64,000 nucleotides of DNA, taken from positions 1,116,001-1,180,000 of the forward strand of contig NZ_JOEC01000001.1 in the NCBI RefSeq assembly GCF_000718085.1, in the 5' to 3' direction. This DNA is from Mycetocola saprophilus (GTDB lineage Bacteria > Actinomycetota > Actinomycetes > Actinomycetales > Microbacteriaceae). Shown here piece by piece: positions 36,335-46,496 of this stretch (position 1 is its first letter; each line of letters starts with the position of its first letter). Both the position numbers and the translations under genes were made by a program. Below the pieces are notes generated by a model. It was given only the letters and a program-made list of their open reading frames with translations, did not search any database and was not told the origin of the DNA.

Positions 36335-36724
36335 CTACAGAACGCGATAGTAGTAGGCATCGTCGTTGCCCCAATAGTTCAAGGCAGGTTTTTCCGCGAT
36401 GGATTTCTTCTGGGGAGCGGTGTCCACACTGCGCACGGTTTCGCTCCCGTTCAGAACCACCGTGCTGCCATGTACGCGGTTCACCGTGTAGTACGACCGG
36501 ATCGCCGCGTTCTTAAACCCGTACTGCCAAAACCCACCTTCGGCGGGATACTGCATCGAATATCCAACGTGCAACCAGTTGGGCGCTGCAGCATTTACCG
36601 AGGAACCATCCTGGGTCGACCCCGCCTGGGTAGCCGATGCTCCAATCGGGAGCGCCAACGGCACAAGCAATGCGGAGGCGGCAGCTACACTCAGCCCAAA
36701 TCGTCTCACCAACGCTAACGTCAT
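36335..36724 (-). CDS. lactococcin-972-family bacteriocin precursor
   Basis: 129 residues. A Sec signal peptide (MTLALVRRFGLSVAAASALL, likely cut after PIGASA) precedes the mature part. It contains GGFWQYGFKNAAIRSYYTVNRVHGSTVVLNGSETVRSVDTAP and ends NYWGNDDAYYYRVL, matching the Lcn972 pattern (GGxWxYG, YSNYYH-like, STVVNGSKTVRS, WGNxAYY). Lcn972 binds lipid II and blocks septum formation. The membrane protein and ATPase follow. GAAAGGAA Shine-Dalgarno upstream. Confidence 0.9.
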   Translation of the reverse strand: MTLALVRRFGLSVAAASALLVPLALPIGASATQAGSTQDGSSVNAAAPNWLHVGYSMQYPAEGGFWQYGFKNAAIRSYYTVNRVHGSTVVLNGSETVRSVDTAPQKKSIAEKPALNYWGNDDAYYYRVL

Positions 36725-36915
36725 GTTCTTTCCTTTCGCAGAGGGACACTCGAAGCGGTGTCCGTTGCGAGAACGCTACGTCGAAGGGGGGACGAATCCC
36801 AGGCTTCGCCAGAAAAGAACGTGCCTTCAAGGGGAAAAATGCCGCGGTTCTGGGGATCTAGGCGAGAGGCAGGCTGTGGCCGCAGGACAAGGTGGACACG
36901 GTCGCGGACACACAA

Positions 36916-36955
36916 ACGCCGCGGCGCGGATCCCGAAGGACCCGCGCCGCGGCGT
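36916..36955 (-). terminator. terminator after the folC/DUF4233 operon
   Basis: 14-bp GC arms ACGCCGCGGCGCGG/CCGCGCCGCGGCGT with T-rich sequence after the stem on the minus strand, just downstream of the DUF4233 stop. Confidence 0.8.
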
Positions 36956-36981
36956 GTGTTGAGGTGGCAGGGAAACGGTGG

Positions 36982-37383
36982 CTATTCGCCGGTCGCCTCC
37001 TGGTGCCGGCGGAAGGCGGCGTTGCGCTCGTCGAGCTGCGTGCCCTTGTAGACACCGTAGATCCAGAGCGCCAGGAACAGCGCGGCGGCCACCCAGATCT
37101 CGCCCACCAGGAAACCCGCGGCCACCAGGCACGCCTGGACCACCCAGCCGAGGATCTCGCCCAGCGGGCTCTTCAGCGTGGCCAGGGCAACCAGCATGAT
37201 CACGATGACCACGCCGCCACCCACCAGCGCATACCAGGGCTCGCCCGGTGCGGCCTTCAGCCCAAACACCGTCAGGGAGGCCAGGCCGATGATGATCAGT
37301 TCAAAACCCAGGATGATCGACAGCAACATCTCCTTGACGCCGCGCTGGCGCCGGACTCGTCCCGCCACGACTACGCCTTCCAC
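36982..37383 (-). CDS. DUF4233 membrane protein
   Basis: 133 residues, GTG start overlapping the folC stop by 13 bp. Four hydrophobic helices (from about 20 to 110: MLLSIILGFELIIIGLASLTVF ...). DUF4233 is a small actinobacterial membrane family usually found between folC and ndk, as expected here. Function unknown. Confidence 0.87.
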   Translation of the reverse strand: MEGVVVAGRVRRQRGVKEMLLSIILGFELIIIGLASLTVFGLKAAPGEPWYALVGGGVVIVIMLVALATLKSPLGEILGWVVQACLVAAGFLVGEIWVAAALFLALWIYGVYKGTQLDERNAAFRRHQEATGE

Positions 37384-38879
37384 TCACGGTCGGCGGCGAT
37401 CTCGATCGCCTCGCCGCCCAGCACGATCGATCCGGTCACCACAACCATGCGGCGCGGTGCCTCATCGGCCCACTCGCGGGCTGCCAGCAGCGCGTCCACC
37501 AGCTCCTCATACGGGGCAACCAGGGTGTCGGGCAGCTCGCTCAGGGCGATCTGCGCGAGCGCATCCACGTCGGTGGAACGCTCCGAGCTGGAGCGGGTCA
37601 CCAGGGCGGTGGTCACGATCGGGGCCAGCTCGCGGAAGATTCCGGCGGCGTCCTTATCGCTGAGGATGCCGGCGACCAGGGCCACCTCATCCACGTCGAA
37701 GTAGCGCTCGATCGCCGCGCGCAGCGAACGCGCACCGTGCGGGTTGTGGGCCGCATCCACCAGGATGGTGGGGTCGGTGCCGATCAGCTGCAGGCGTCCC
37801 GGGCTGGTGGCCAGGGCCAGGCCCTCGGTCAGCGGCTCCTCGCCCAGCGGACGCTCCCCGTCGCCGAGGAACGCCTCGACCGCGGTGATTGCCACGGCCG
37901 CGTTCTGTGCCTGGTGATCCCCGTAGAAGGGCAGGTACAGCTCGGAATAGGTGGCCGCACGACCGCGCACGGTGATCTGCTGGCCACCCACGGCCACGAT
38001 GTCCTCGGTGAGTTCAAAGTCGCGATCCTGCAGGACCACGGTCGCGCCGACCTCGGCCGCGCGGGCGTTGATCTGCTCCAGCGCCTCGGGCTTCTGCGCG
38101 GCCGACACCACGATCGCGCCGGGCTTGATGATGCCCGCCTTGGTCGCGGCGATCTCGGCGATGTTGCGGCCGAGCTTGCCCACGTGATCCAGGTCCACCG
38201 GGGTCAGCACGGCGATCTGAGCGTTGGCGACGTTGGTGGAATCCCAGGTGCCGCCCATGCCCACCTCAACCACGGCCACATCAACCGGGGCGTCAGCGAA
38301 GCAGGCGAATCCGAGGATGGTCAGCGCCTCAAAGAAGGTGATCTTCGGCTTGCCGGCGGACACCAGCTCGGCGTCCACGATCTCCAGGAACGGCTCGATG
38401 TCGTCCCAGTTATCGGCCACCGCCGCGTGGGCGATCGGCTTACCGTCGATGCAGATGCGCTCGGTGAAGTGCACCAGGTGCGGGCTGGTAAACAGCCCGG
38501 TGCGCAGCCCGTGGGCGCGCAGCAGCGACTCGATCATCCGCGAGGTGCTGGTCTTGCCGTTTGTTCCGGTGATCTGAATCACCGGGACCTGGTGCTGCGG
38601 GTCACCCAGCAGCTCCAGCACGCGGGCGGTGGCATCCAGGCGCGGCTCGGGGGCCACCTCGCCGGTGCGCTGCATCAGCTTGGCAAACACGACCGCCGCA
38701 CGGTCGGTGTCGAATTCGCTGTTGAGGATTTCCTCATCCACGTCGGTTTCGGCGTCCTCCCCCACATCCGACGGATCGGAGACGGGAAGACCCAGCGGCC
38801 CGGAAAGCGCGGCGAGTTCCGCCGCGTCCTCGGCCGCCGCGTCGGCGGGAAGTTCGGGTTCGTTGGAGGAGTGAGTCAT
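37371..38879 (-). CDS. folC: bifunctional folylpolyglutamate/dihydrofolate synthase
   Basis: 502 residues. Mur-ligase-type core: VIQITGTNGKTSTSRMIESLLRAHGLRTGLFTSPHL (P-loop), VVEVGMGGTWDSTNV and VDAAHNPHGARSL. About 75 residues of acidic, Ala-rich extension precede the core, an addition seen in related actinobacteria. It adds glutamate to folates and to dihydropteroate. Downstream of ileS and coupled to DUF4233. Confidence 0.95.
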   Translation of the reverse strand: MTHSSNEPELPADAAAEDAAELAALSGPLGLPVSDPSDVGEDAETDVDEEILNSEFDTDRAAVVFAKLMQRTGEVAPEPRLDATARVLELLGDPQHQVPVIQITGTNGKTSTSRMIESLLRAHGLRTGLFTSPHLVHFTERICIDGKPIAHAAVADNWDDIEPFLEIVDAELVSAGKPKITFFEALTILGFACFADAPVDVAVVEVGMGGTWDSTNVANAQIAVLTPVDLDHVGKLGRNIAEIAATKAGIIKPGAIVVSAAQKPEALEQINARAAEVGATVVLQDRDFELTEDIVAVGGQQITVRGRAATYSELYLPFYGDHQAQNAAVAITAVEAFLGDGERPLGEEPLTEGLALATSPGRLQLIGTDPTILVDAAHNPHGARSLRAAIERYFDVDEVALVAGILSDKDAAGIFRELAPIVTTALVTRSSSERSTDVDALAQIALSELPDTLVAPYEELVDALLAAREWADEAPRRMVVVTGSIVLGGEAIEIAADREWKA

Positions 38880-38960
38880 AAGAGCCGATCCCTTCGATAT
38901 GCGATCCGGGCCGCGGGGACGAACCCGGATCGCACTACTGAGTGTGAAATAAGGTGGGAA

Positions 38961-41900
38961 TTAGATTTCGGTGGAGGCGTCGAGGCGGGAAACCGCCACG
39001 ATGAAGCGACCGGCGTTGGCGAACTTGCCCGCGGCGATCGACTGCGCAAACTCGGGACGCTCATCGAGCACCTCAGCCAGCCAATCGGTGCCCTCGGCCG
39101 CCGCGTGCGCGGACCCCTCGGGCAGACCGATCAGCCCGAACTCGGTGGCGAGGGTCTCCCCGGCGATGTCCACCAGCTCGGTGGCCACGGTCACGGCCTC
39201 GGCGTCGGCGGCGTCGGCGAAGACCAGGTCCAGGCGGATCCGGTCGGACACCTCAAAGCCGGCGGCCTTGCGGGTGTCCTGCACGGCGCGGATCACGTCG
39301 CGGGCCAGGCCCTCGGCCTCCAGCTCCGGGGTGGTCACGGTGTTCAGCAGCACAAATCCGCCACCGGCCAGCAGGGCCAGCGCGTTGTCGGCCGAACCGC
39401 CATCGCCCACCTCGAGGGTCAGCTCGTACTCGTGCGGCTCGAGGGCGATGCCACCGGCGGTGACCACGTCCCCCTCCTGGCTCCAGTCGCCGGCGCGGGC
39501 CGCCTTGATCACGGTCTGCACCTCCTTGCCCAGGCGCGGACCCGCGGCACGGGCGTTCACGGCGAGCTTTGAGGTGATGCCATAGCTTGCGGCGCTGTCC
39601 TCGGCGAGCTCCACGAACTCGACGGACTTGACGTTGAGCTCATCGCGCAGGGTCGACTCGAAGGCCGCGAGGCCCGCGGTGTCGGCGGCCACCACGGTGA
39701 GGGTCGCCAGCGGCAGACGCACGCGCAGACCGGCCTTCTTGCGCAGGGCCAGCGAGGTCGAGGCAATCTGACGGACCTGGTCCATCGAGGCCACCAGCGC
39801 GTCATCGGCGGGCAGCTCATCGGCGCTCGGGTAGTCGGTCAGGTGCACCGAACGGCCACCGGTCAGACCCTTCCAGATCTGCTCGGTCACCAGCGGCAGG
39901 AACGGCGCGGCCACCCGGGTGAGGGTTTCCAGCACGGTGTAGAGGGTGTCAAACGCCTCGCTGCCGTTGCCGTCCGCGTCCACGCCCGCCCAGAAGCGGT
40001 CACGCGAGCGACGCACGTACCAGTTGGTGAGCACGTCAGCGAAGTCACGCAGCGCAGCCGCGGCCAGCGGGGTGTCGAAGTGCTCCAGGTGATCGGTGAC
40101 CTCGATGACCAGCTGACGGGTCTTGGCCAGGATGTAGCGGTCCAGCACGTCGGTGGAGTCGGTGCGACGCTTGGCGTCGTAGCCGCCCTCGGTCGCGAGG
40201 TTGGCGTACATCGAGAAGAAGTACCAGGAGTTCCACAGCGGCAGCAGCACGGCGCGCACGCCCTCGCGGATACCCTCCTCGGTCACCACCAGGTTTCCGC
40301 CGCGGATGACCGAGCTGGAGAGTAGGAACCAGCGCATCGCATCGGATCCGTCGCGGTCAAAGACCTCGTTCACATCCGGGTAGTTACGCAGCGACTTGCT
40401 CATCTTCTGGCCGTCGTTACCCAGCACGATGCCGTGGCTGATGACGTTCTTGAACGCCGGACGGTCAAACAGTGCGGTGGACAGGGTGTGCAGCATGTAG
40501 AACCAGCCGCGGGTCTGCCCGATGTACTCGACGATGAAGTCGGCCGGGTTGTGGCTCTCGAACCACTCCTGGTTCTCGAACGGATAGTGCACCTGGGCGA
40601 AGGGCATCGAGCCCGAGTCGAACCAGACATCCAGCACGTCGGTGATCCGGCGCATGGTGGACTGACCGGTGGGGTCGTCCGGGTTCGGGCGGGTCAGCTC
40701 GTCGATGTAGGGGCGGTGCAGGTCGGTCGGACGCACACCGAAGTCGGCTTCAAGCTCATCCAGCGATCCGTAGACATCGATGCGCGGATAGTCGGGGTTG
40801 TCGCTCTTCCACACCGGGATCGGCGAACCCCAGTAGCGGTTGCGGCTGATCGACCAGTCACGGGCACCGGCCACCCACTTACCGAACTGGCCGTCCTTGA
40901 CGTTCTCCGGAACCCAGTTGATCTCCTGGTTGAGCTCGCCCATGCGGCCCTTGAACTCGGGGACCTTGACGAACCAGCTCGACACGGCCTTGTAGATCAG
41001 CGGGTTCCGGCAGCGCCAGCAGTGCGGGTAGGAGTGCACGTAGCTGGCCTGACGCAGCAGGCGGCCCTTCTCCTTGAGCAGGTTGGTCAGCGGCTTATTG
41101 GCTTCGAACCACAGCTCGCCGGCGACATCGGTCACCTCGGGGAGGAAGCGTCCACCCTCGTCCACCGAGAGCACCACGGGGATGCCGGCGGCCTGACAGA
41201 TGCGCTGGTCATCCTCACCGTAGGCCGGGGCCTGGTGGACGATACCGGTACCGTCGGTGGTGCTGACATAGTCGTCGGAGAGGATCTGCCAGGCGTTCGA
41301 CATATCCAGGTCCTCGGTGGTCTGGTAGTAGTCAAACACCGGGGTGTAGCGGGTGCCCACCAGCTCTTCGCCCACCAGGGTGCGGGTGATCGCGGCGGTG
41401 GCCGCGGCGGCATCCTCGTACCCCAGGTCCTTGGCGTAGCTACCCACCAGGTCGGCGGCCAGCAGGTACTGCGAGGCGGCGTCGCCACCGTCGTGGGCAC
41501 CGTTCGGGCCCGCGGGCAGCACGGCGTAGCTGATGGCCGGGCCCACAACCAGGGCAACGTTGGTGGGCAGGGTCCACGGGGTCGTGGTCCAGGCCAGGGC
41601 CTTCACGCCGGTGAGTTCCAGGGTGTCGGCGCGTTCGCCGGCGAAGGGGAAGGTCACGGTGACGGTCTGGTCCTGACGGTCCTTATAGACGTCGTCATCC
41701 ATCCGCAGCTCGTGGTTGGACAGCGGGGTCTGGTCGCGCCAGCAGTAGGGCAGCACGCGGTAGCCCTCATAGGCGAGGTCCTTGGAGTGCAGCTGCTTGA
41801 ACGCCCAGATGACGCTCTCCATGAAGTCGATGTCGAGGGTCTTATAGTCGTTTTCGAAGTCGACCCAGCGCGCCTGGCGGGTCACATAACGCTCCCACTC

Positions 41901-42323
41901 GCGGGTGTACTTCAGCACACCCTCACGCGCGGCGTTGTTGAACGCGGCCAGACCCATCTCCTCGATCTGGCTCTTATCGGTAATGCCCAGCTCACGCTCG
42001 GCTTCGAGCTCGGCGGGCAGACCGTGGGTGTCCCAACCGAAGCGGCGGTGTACCTGCTTGCCGCGCATGGTCTGGAAGCGCGGGAACAGGTCCTTGGCGT
42101 AGCCGGTCAGCAGGTGACCGTAGTGCGGGAGGCCGTTGGCGAAGGGAGGGCCGTCATAGAAGGTCCACTCGGGGGCACCCTCGCGGTTGTCAATCGAGGC
42201 CTGGAACGTCCCATCGGTACGCCAAAACTCGAGGATCTGCTCCTCGATCTCGGGGAAACGCGGCGAGGCCTGGATACCGAACGCGGCACCGGGCTGGGAG
42301 TCCTGGGACTTCGGATACGACAT
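38961..42323 (-). CDS. ileS: isoleucyl-tRNA synthetase
   Basis: 1120 residues. [22 protein letters not shown] holds the HIGH motif (HYGH), and [13 protein letters not shown] is KMSKS. The CP1 editing domain and the C-terminal DUF5915-type extension of the long IleRS form are present. ATG at 42323 ([10 protein letters not shown]) is chosen over a TTG upstream, with CAGGAG ahead. Regulated by the T-box in its leader. Confidence 0.97.
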   Translation of the reverse strand: MSYPKSQDSQPGAAFGIQASPRFPEIEEQILEFWRTDGTFQASIDNREGAPEWTFYDGPPFANGLPHYGHLLTGYAKDLFPRFQTMRGKQVHRRFGWDTHGLPAELEAERELGITDKSQIEEMGLAAFNNAAREGVLKYTREWERYVTRQARWVDFENDYKTLDIDFMESVIWAFKQLHSKDLAYEGYRVLPYCWRDQTPLSNHELRMDDDVYKDRQDQTVTVTFPFAGERADTLELTGVKALAWTTTPWTLPTNVALVVGPAISYAVLPAGPNGAHDGGDAASQYLLAADLVGSYAKDLGYEDAAAATAAITRTLVGEELVGTRYTPVFDYYQTTEDLDMSNAWQILSDDYVSTTDGTGIVHQAPAYGEDDQRICQAAGIPVVLSVDEGGRFLPEVTDVAGELWFEANKPLTNLLKEKGRLLRQASYVHSYPHCWRCRNPLIYKAVSSWFVKVPEFKGRMGELNQEINWVPENVKDGQFGKWVAGARDWSISRNRYWGSPIPVWKSDNPDYPRIDVYGSLDELEADFGVRPTDLHRPYIDELTRPNPDDPTGQSTMRRITDVLDVWFDSGSMPFAQVHYPFENQEWFESHNPADFIVEYIGQTRGWFYMLHTLSTALFDRPAFKNVISHGIVLGNDGQKMSKSLRNYPDVNEVFDRDGSDAMRWFLLSSSVIRGGNLVVTEEGIREGVRAVLLPLWNSWYFFSMYANLATEGGYDAKRRTDSTDVLDRYILAKTRQLVIEVTDHLEHFDTPLAAAALRDFADVLTNWYVRRSRDRFWAGVDADGNGSEAFDTLYTVLETLTRVAAPFLPLVTEQIWKGLTGGRSVHLTDYPSADELPADDALVASMDQVRQIASTSLALRKKAGLRVRLPLATLTVVAADTAGLAAFESTLRDELNVKSVEFVELAEDSAASYGITSKLAVNARAAGPRLGKEVQTVIKAARAGDWSQEGDVVTAGGIALEPHEYELTLEVGDGGSADNALALLAGGGFVLLNTVTTPELEAEGLARDVIRAVQDTRKAAGFEVSDRIRLDLVFADAADAEAVTVATELVDIAGETLATEFGLIGLPEGSAHAAAEGTDWLAEVLDERPEFAQSIAAGKFANAGRFIVAVSRLDASTEI

Positions 42324-42329
42324 GTGCAA

Positions 42330-42512
42330 CTCCTGGCAGTGAGATTTTCTCCTGCGAGGACGACATGAGCCGCGGTACCACCTCGCTTATTCGCTGATCC
42401 CCGGGCAGGGGGCGAATCGCTTCATTGGGCTGTGACGGGCCTGACCCGTTCGGTTCTACCCGCGGCCGGGGCCGCGCTCTTCCGAAAACTCCCCGGTGAT
42501 GGCCGGATCGAT
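42330..42512 (-). promoter_or_regulatory. ileS T-box (ultrashort stem I, translational type)
   Basis: On the minus strand the leader carries GGCCATCACCGGGGAG, where ATC (42498-42500) is the isoleucine specifier in the ultrashort stem I of actinobacterial ileS T-boxes. The T-box bulge motif GAGGTGGTACCGCGG is at about 42372-42387. Then AGGAGAAAATCTC and the Shine-Dalgarno before the ATG, with no U-tract: a translational switch that frees the Shine-Dalgarno when uncharged tRNA-Ile binds. Confidence 0.88.
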
Positions 42513-42708
42513 GTTGGTATCCACAAGTGTACCGGCAATTTCGGGGTGCGGCGAGCGCGCCGGTGAGCGTAGTGCGAACGTTCAGTGAAGCTCGGGAGAA
42601 TAGGGTGTTCCCCGCGCGAAAGGCACCCCCATTTCTCTGCACTCCCTCGCACTCACCCCCGCCTCCTGGGGCGACACCCTCGATGCGTTCCTCGGTCGAA
42701 CCACCCCG

Positions 42709-43374
42709 GTGACCCTGGAGCCGCTGATCCTCGGATCGATCATCCTGGCCGCGATTCTGCTGAGCGTGCCGCGGGTAACCTGGCGTTGGTTTGGGATGTT
42801 CACCACCCTGGTCCACGAGCTGGGCCACGCATTCTCGGCCGGGCTGCTGGGCCGCCGGGTGCGCGCGATCCGGGTGGGGGCCAATCACGGCGGCTCGACG
42901 ATCAGCTCGGGTGGATCCTTCACCGCGGTCATCTCGGGCTTCCTGGGCTACCCGGCCCCGGCGATCGTGGGGGCCGCACTGATCCTCACGGCGACCGCCG
43001 GCTACACCCGGGCCGCGATTCTCGGCGGCGCAATCCTGGTGGTGCTCTCGCTGATCTTCCTGCGTGGATGGGGCGCGATCCTGATCGCCCTGGCCACCCT
43101 CGCCGGCGGCGCCGCGCTATGGGTTTACGCGGATTGGGTGATGCAGACCTATGCGCTGATCACCGTGGGCCTGGCCCTGCTGGTGGGATCCATCCGTGGC
43201 CTCGGCAACGTATTTGCCGCGCACGGCCGAAAGCACCGCAACCTGGAATCCTCGGATGCCTTTATCCTCGCCCGGCAGACCCACATCCCGTCGGTTTTTT
43301 GGCTGCTGGGTTTCAGCGTGACGATTGCCGCCTGTGTGTGGGCCAGCGTGGTGGCGCTGATCGGGACGGTTTAG
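42709..43374 (+). CDS. M50B-like membrane metalloprotease
   Basis: 221 residues from a GTG. TTLVHELGHAFSAGLLG is the HExxH zinc site in the first helix, and five to six more hydrophobic helices follow. The reading frame is open upstream for more than 20 codons without an ATG, so the true start could be further upstream. It shares 4 bp with the 3' end of the convergent S9 peptidase gene. Whether it belongs to the RiPP region or to the core genome is unclear. Confidence 0.8.
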   Translation: MTLEPLILGSIILAAILLSVPRVTWRWFGMFTTLVHELGHAFSAGLLGRRVRAIRVGANHGGSTISSGGSFTAVISGFLGYPAPAIVGAALILTATAGYTRAAILGGAILVVLSLIFLRGWGAILIALATLAGGAALWVYADWVMQTYALITVGLALLVGSIRGLGNVFAAHGRKHRNLESSDAFILARQTHIPSVFWLLGFSVTIAACVWASVVALIGTV

Positions 43375-45185
43375 GACACTCCCATCCACGGGGTTGTCCC
43401 CGCGGCGAAGCCGAGCAGGGTCGCCGAAAAATCGAGCAGGGTTCCCGCCGCACGCTGCGCATGACCGTCGCCCGCCTCGGTCAGCAGCGCCACCCGCCCG
43501 CCCCGACTGTTCAGCTCGGCGGCAAACCGCGTCGCCGCGGTGTTGTCCACCCGCTCATCCCGGCCCAGGATGCAGCACAGGATGGGTGGCACATTCTCGG
43601 CGCGTTCCCGGGCGATCGCCAGGTGCAGCGGCGAGTACTCGGCGCGCTGGGCAGCCGTAGTCTCCCCGTCCACACCAAACTCGTGCAGCCACTGCGTTCC
43701 CAGGCCGTGGCGGCGCAGGTCCACGGTGTCCAGCACGGGGGCCACCGCGATGACGCGCCCGAACGCGGACGGATCAATCAGCGCCGACGCGGTCACCACA
43801 AACCCGCCGTGGGAGGCTCCCAGCGCCGTCATATCCTCGGTGCGGGTCCATCCCCCGGCCACCAGCGCGTGAGCCACATCGATCAGATCGTGCACCGCCC
43901 GAATCTTCCGTGCCCCGCGGCCCGCCTCATGCCACTCGGGACCCAGCTCGCCGCCGCCCCGCACCTGCGCGGCCACAAACACGCCCCCGGCCTCAAGCCA
44001 GGCCGCCACGGTGGGCTCCGCCTCGGTGCGATGGTGCACCCCGAATCCTCCGTAGACCGACAGCAGAAGGGGTCGGGGGCCTCGCGGATGGTCCCCCTCC
44101 AGAAACTCGCGCCGCGACGAAACCACCAGCGGCACCGGGGTCCCATCTCGGGCGAGGATTGTCAGGTGCAGGTGGGTGTTGTGCTCGGCGTCGCGACCCG
44201 CTGCCGACGCCGACGCAGATGCCGATACCGATACCGATCCGCGGGTCAGGTCCACACACACCACCCCCGCGGGGCGCTCGGGCGAGGCGCTATGCACCCA
44301 AAGGGACACCCCGGTCTGATCCTCGCTCACACTCAGGGCCAGGAGCCGTTCGGCCGCGGACAGCGCATGGACGGGTGTTCCTCCGAGTGACAGCACCACA
44401 GCGTCCTCCACCTCGCGCGCGGTGACCTCGCCGAGGGAGGAGGCCAGCGCGACACGGCCATCCGCGGGCACGGTCGCAGGCACAAGCACAGGCGCTGCTG
44501 CGCTGCCGGGCTCCGGCACCCAGCCGTCGTCCCGAAAAATCCAGGTGGTCGGCGCAGACCCCGGATGCCGGGCGATGAGCCGAACGCCGCCCGAATCACC
44601 CTCAATTCGCAGCCGCAGCCCCTCGGGGGTGTGTTCAAGGTCCGCGGGCAGGCCCACCGGACGCGCATCCTCGGACGATCCCGCCACCCGCCACACCTCA
44701 TGAACCGGCGGCTTGCCGGTGAGGACCCACAGGGCGGCCTCGTGGTGCGGCCCGGCATCGATCCACACCGGGCGCGCGTGCCACACGGGCGGAACGTCCA
44801 GGCGAACGGGTTCGGTGTCGGATGCCAGGATCCACACCTCGGCGAGTTCGGAATCGGGGGCGCCCAGTAGCGCGGCCACCCGCCTCCCGGTGGGATCAAG
44901 CGCAAACCCACGCACCACCCGGCCCGCGGGCACCGGCAGTGCCGCGCCAGGATCCGGAGGGGTTGGCGAGCGCCCGGGCGCACACGCGGCACCCAGCGTG
45001 GATGCGGATTCGCGGTAGAGCCGGGGGAAGTCCTCCCCCGGTCCGCGCCAGGTATAGACGGCGATGCCTTGGGCAATCTGTGGCATGCCCTGCCGCGCGG
45101 TGGTGTCCCAGCGAGTGAGGGCCTCCCGGAAGTAGTCGCGCGCCCGGCGGGCATCCTCCGATTCAAGAACGTTGGCCTCGCTCAT
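43371..45185 (-). CDS. S9 prolyl-oligopeptidase-like serine peptidase
   Basis: 604 residues. N-terminal propeller-like region, then the alpha/beta-hydrolase half: LLLSVYGGFGV, VAAQVRGGGELGPEWHEAG, catalytic Ser in LGASHGGFVVTAS, Asp in GRDERVD, His in GDGHAQR; these match the POP pattern. No signal peptide, so cytoplasmic. A short low-complexity stretch SVSVSASASASA (about residue 325) interrupts the propeller. It overlaps the beta-propeller gene by ATGA and is divergent from the RiPP precursor across a metal-type operator, so it is a candidate leader or follower peptidase (inference). Confidence 0.82.
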   Translation of the reverse strand: MSEANVLESEDARRARDYFREALTRWDTTARQGMPQIAQGIAVYTWRGPGEDFPRLYRESASTLGAACAPGRSPTPPDPGAALPVPAGRVVRGFALDPTGRRVAALLGAPDSELAEVWILASDTEPVRLDVPPVWHARPVWIDAGPHHEAALWVLTGKPPVHEVWRVAGSSEDARPVGLPADLEHTPEGLRLRIEGDSGGVRLIARHPGSAPTTWIFRDDGWVPEPGSAAAPVLVPATVPADGRVALASSLGEVTAREVEDAVVLSLGGTPVHALSAAERLLALSVSEDQTGVSLWVHSASPERPAGVVCVDLTRGSVSVSASASASAAGRDAEHNTHLHLTILARDGTPVPLVVSSRREFLEGDHPRGPRPLLLSVYGGFGVHHRTEAEPTVAAWLEAGGVFVAAQVRGGGELGPEWHEAGRGARKIRAVHDLIDVAHALVAGGWTRTEDMTALGASHGGFVVTASALIDPSAFGRVIAVAPVLDTVDLRRHGLGTQWLHEFGVDGETTAAQRAEYSPLHLAIARERAENVPPILCCILGRDERVDNTAATRFAAELNSRGGRVALLTEAGDGHAQRAAGTLLDFSATLLGFAAGTTPWMGVS

Positions 45186-46471
45186 CGCCCCACCAGATCC
45201 CCGGGGGCGGGTGCCGTGGCGTCGATCCAGGCGAGGTGTCCGCCGTCCCGCAGGGCACCGGGTACCCGAATGGTGACCGGCGAGGCGGAGGGATTGCCCG
45301 TGTCGATCAGCAGGACCTCGCCGTGTCCACCCCGGGTCAGTGCGACACGCTCATCCCGTGCGGATGCGGCGATGGCCCGCCGGTCCGCATCATCCCAGGG
45401 CTCGACCCCGGGTTTTGGAGCCCGATCCATCGGGGTGAGGCTCCAGGTTCCGCGCAGACCGAGAGGGCTCCCCGCCACGGGCGCGCGTTCGCCCACGGGC
45501 GGGGCCGCGAGACTCCTCGCCGGATCGTTCCCAACCTGCGCCTCCGCCGCATCGAGGTCGAAGACCGCGAGGTCATCCCCCTCGGGGTGCACCCGCGCCA
45601 CCGCGATCCCGGTCGCCGTGAGCGCAAATCGAAAAATCAGTCCCCGCCCCAGCGGCGCGGTGCGCGTCTGTCCGGTATCGATGGTGTGCACCCAGAGCGT
45701 GTTTTCCCAGTCGGCCCAGTCGCGGGGAGCGTCGCCGCCCTGCCTGAGGACCGCAACGATGACCCGGCGGCGCGGGCAAAAGCGCAGGAAGTAGGCGCGA
45801 CCCGGGGCAACCCAGGGGCGCACCCCCAGCGACCGAGGCACCACTCCGGTCACATCAAAGCACTCGAGCCCACGGTCGGTGGCGACCCACATTTGCCCCG
45901 AGACCGGATCGTAGACATCGCCGTGACCGGTGTCACCGATCGGTAAGATCTCGTCCGCATGCAGCTCGGGACAGTGCACACCCACCCGCAGAATCTCCGC
46001 CACATCCAGCGATTCCAGCGCACCCGGCTCCCGGTGGCGCAGCACCACGCGGGGTGGATGCGCACCCCCGGTCACAATGACACCGGGCTCCCCCGCTCGG
46101 GTGCGCACCCGGCGCGACCGGGGTCCCTCGGGGGCGTCCAGATCCACCACGCTCACCAGGTCGCTCCACGGCTCCCAGGAGGCACCCAACCCGGTCGACA
46201 CGCCGAGGAAACGACCACTCGGATCACACGCCAGATGCTCGCCGGGGATCGCCACCGACACCCGTTCGCGCACCTGTCGGGCCAGAGCATCAACCACCAC
46301 CAGCGCACCGCCGGCGTCGTCCACCCAGGCGCATTTTCCGCCGCCGAGCGGCAGGATTCCGGCGTGTTCGGCCACAACCTGACCGCGCCACCAGTCGGTC
46401 AGCGAGGCCGAATCGGTGTCGATAAATCCGATCGCCTCCCCGCGCTGGTCCGCCACCACGAGTACGTCCAT
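45182..46471 (-). CDS. beta-propeller protein of the RiPP locus
   Basis: 429 residues, no signal peptide, no transmembrane helix. Repeated strand-turn motifs of the type VLVVADQRGEAIGFIDTD, GALVVVDALARQV, DLVSVVDLDAPEG and DLAVFDLDAAEAQ suggest a six- to eight-bladed propeller. First gene of the leftward arm, starting 26 bp from the metal-type palindrome. It is coupled to the S9 peptidase and could be its partner or a distant S9 propeller split off. No known family recognised. Confidence 0.6.
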   Translation of the reverse strand: MDVLVVADQRGEAIGFIDTDSASLTDWWRGQVVAEHAGILPLGGGKCAWVDDAGGALVVVDALARQVRERVSVAIPGEHLACDPSGRFLGVSTGLGASWEPWSDLVSVVDLDAPEGPRSRRVRTRAGEPGVIVTGGAHPPRVVLRHREPGALESLDVAEILRVGVHCPELHADEILPIGDTGHGDVYDPVSGQMWVATDRGLECFDVTGVVPRSLGVRPWVAPGRAYFLRFCPRRRVIVAVLRQGGDAPRDWADWENTLWVHTIDTGQTRTAPLGRGLIFRFALTATGIAVARVHPEGDDLAVFDLDAAEAQVGNDPARSLAAPPVGERAPVAGSPLGLRGTWSLTPMDRAPKPGVEPWDDADRRAIAASARDERVALTRGGHGEVLLIDTGNPSASPVTIRVPGALRDGGHLAWIDATAPAPGDLVGR

Positions 46472-46496
46472 CTGGGCTCTCCCTCGAAACTGTTAT

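Noticed and set aside
40434..42368. Long plus-strand frame opposite ileS
   Set aside because: Antisense of ileS with no domain and no Shine-Dalgarno.
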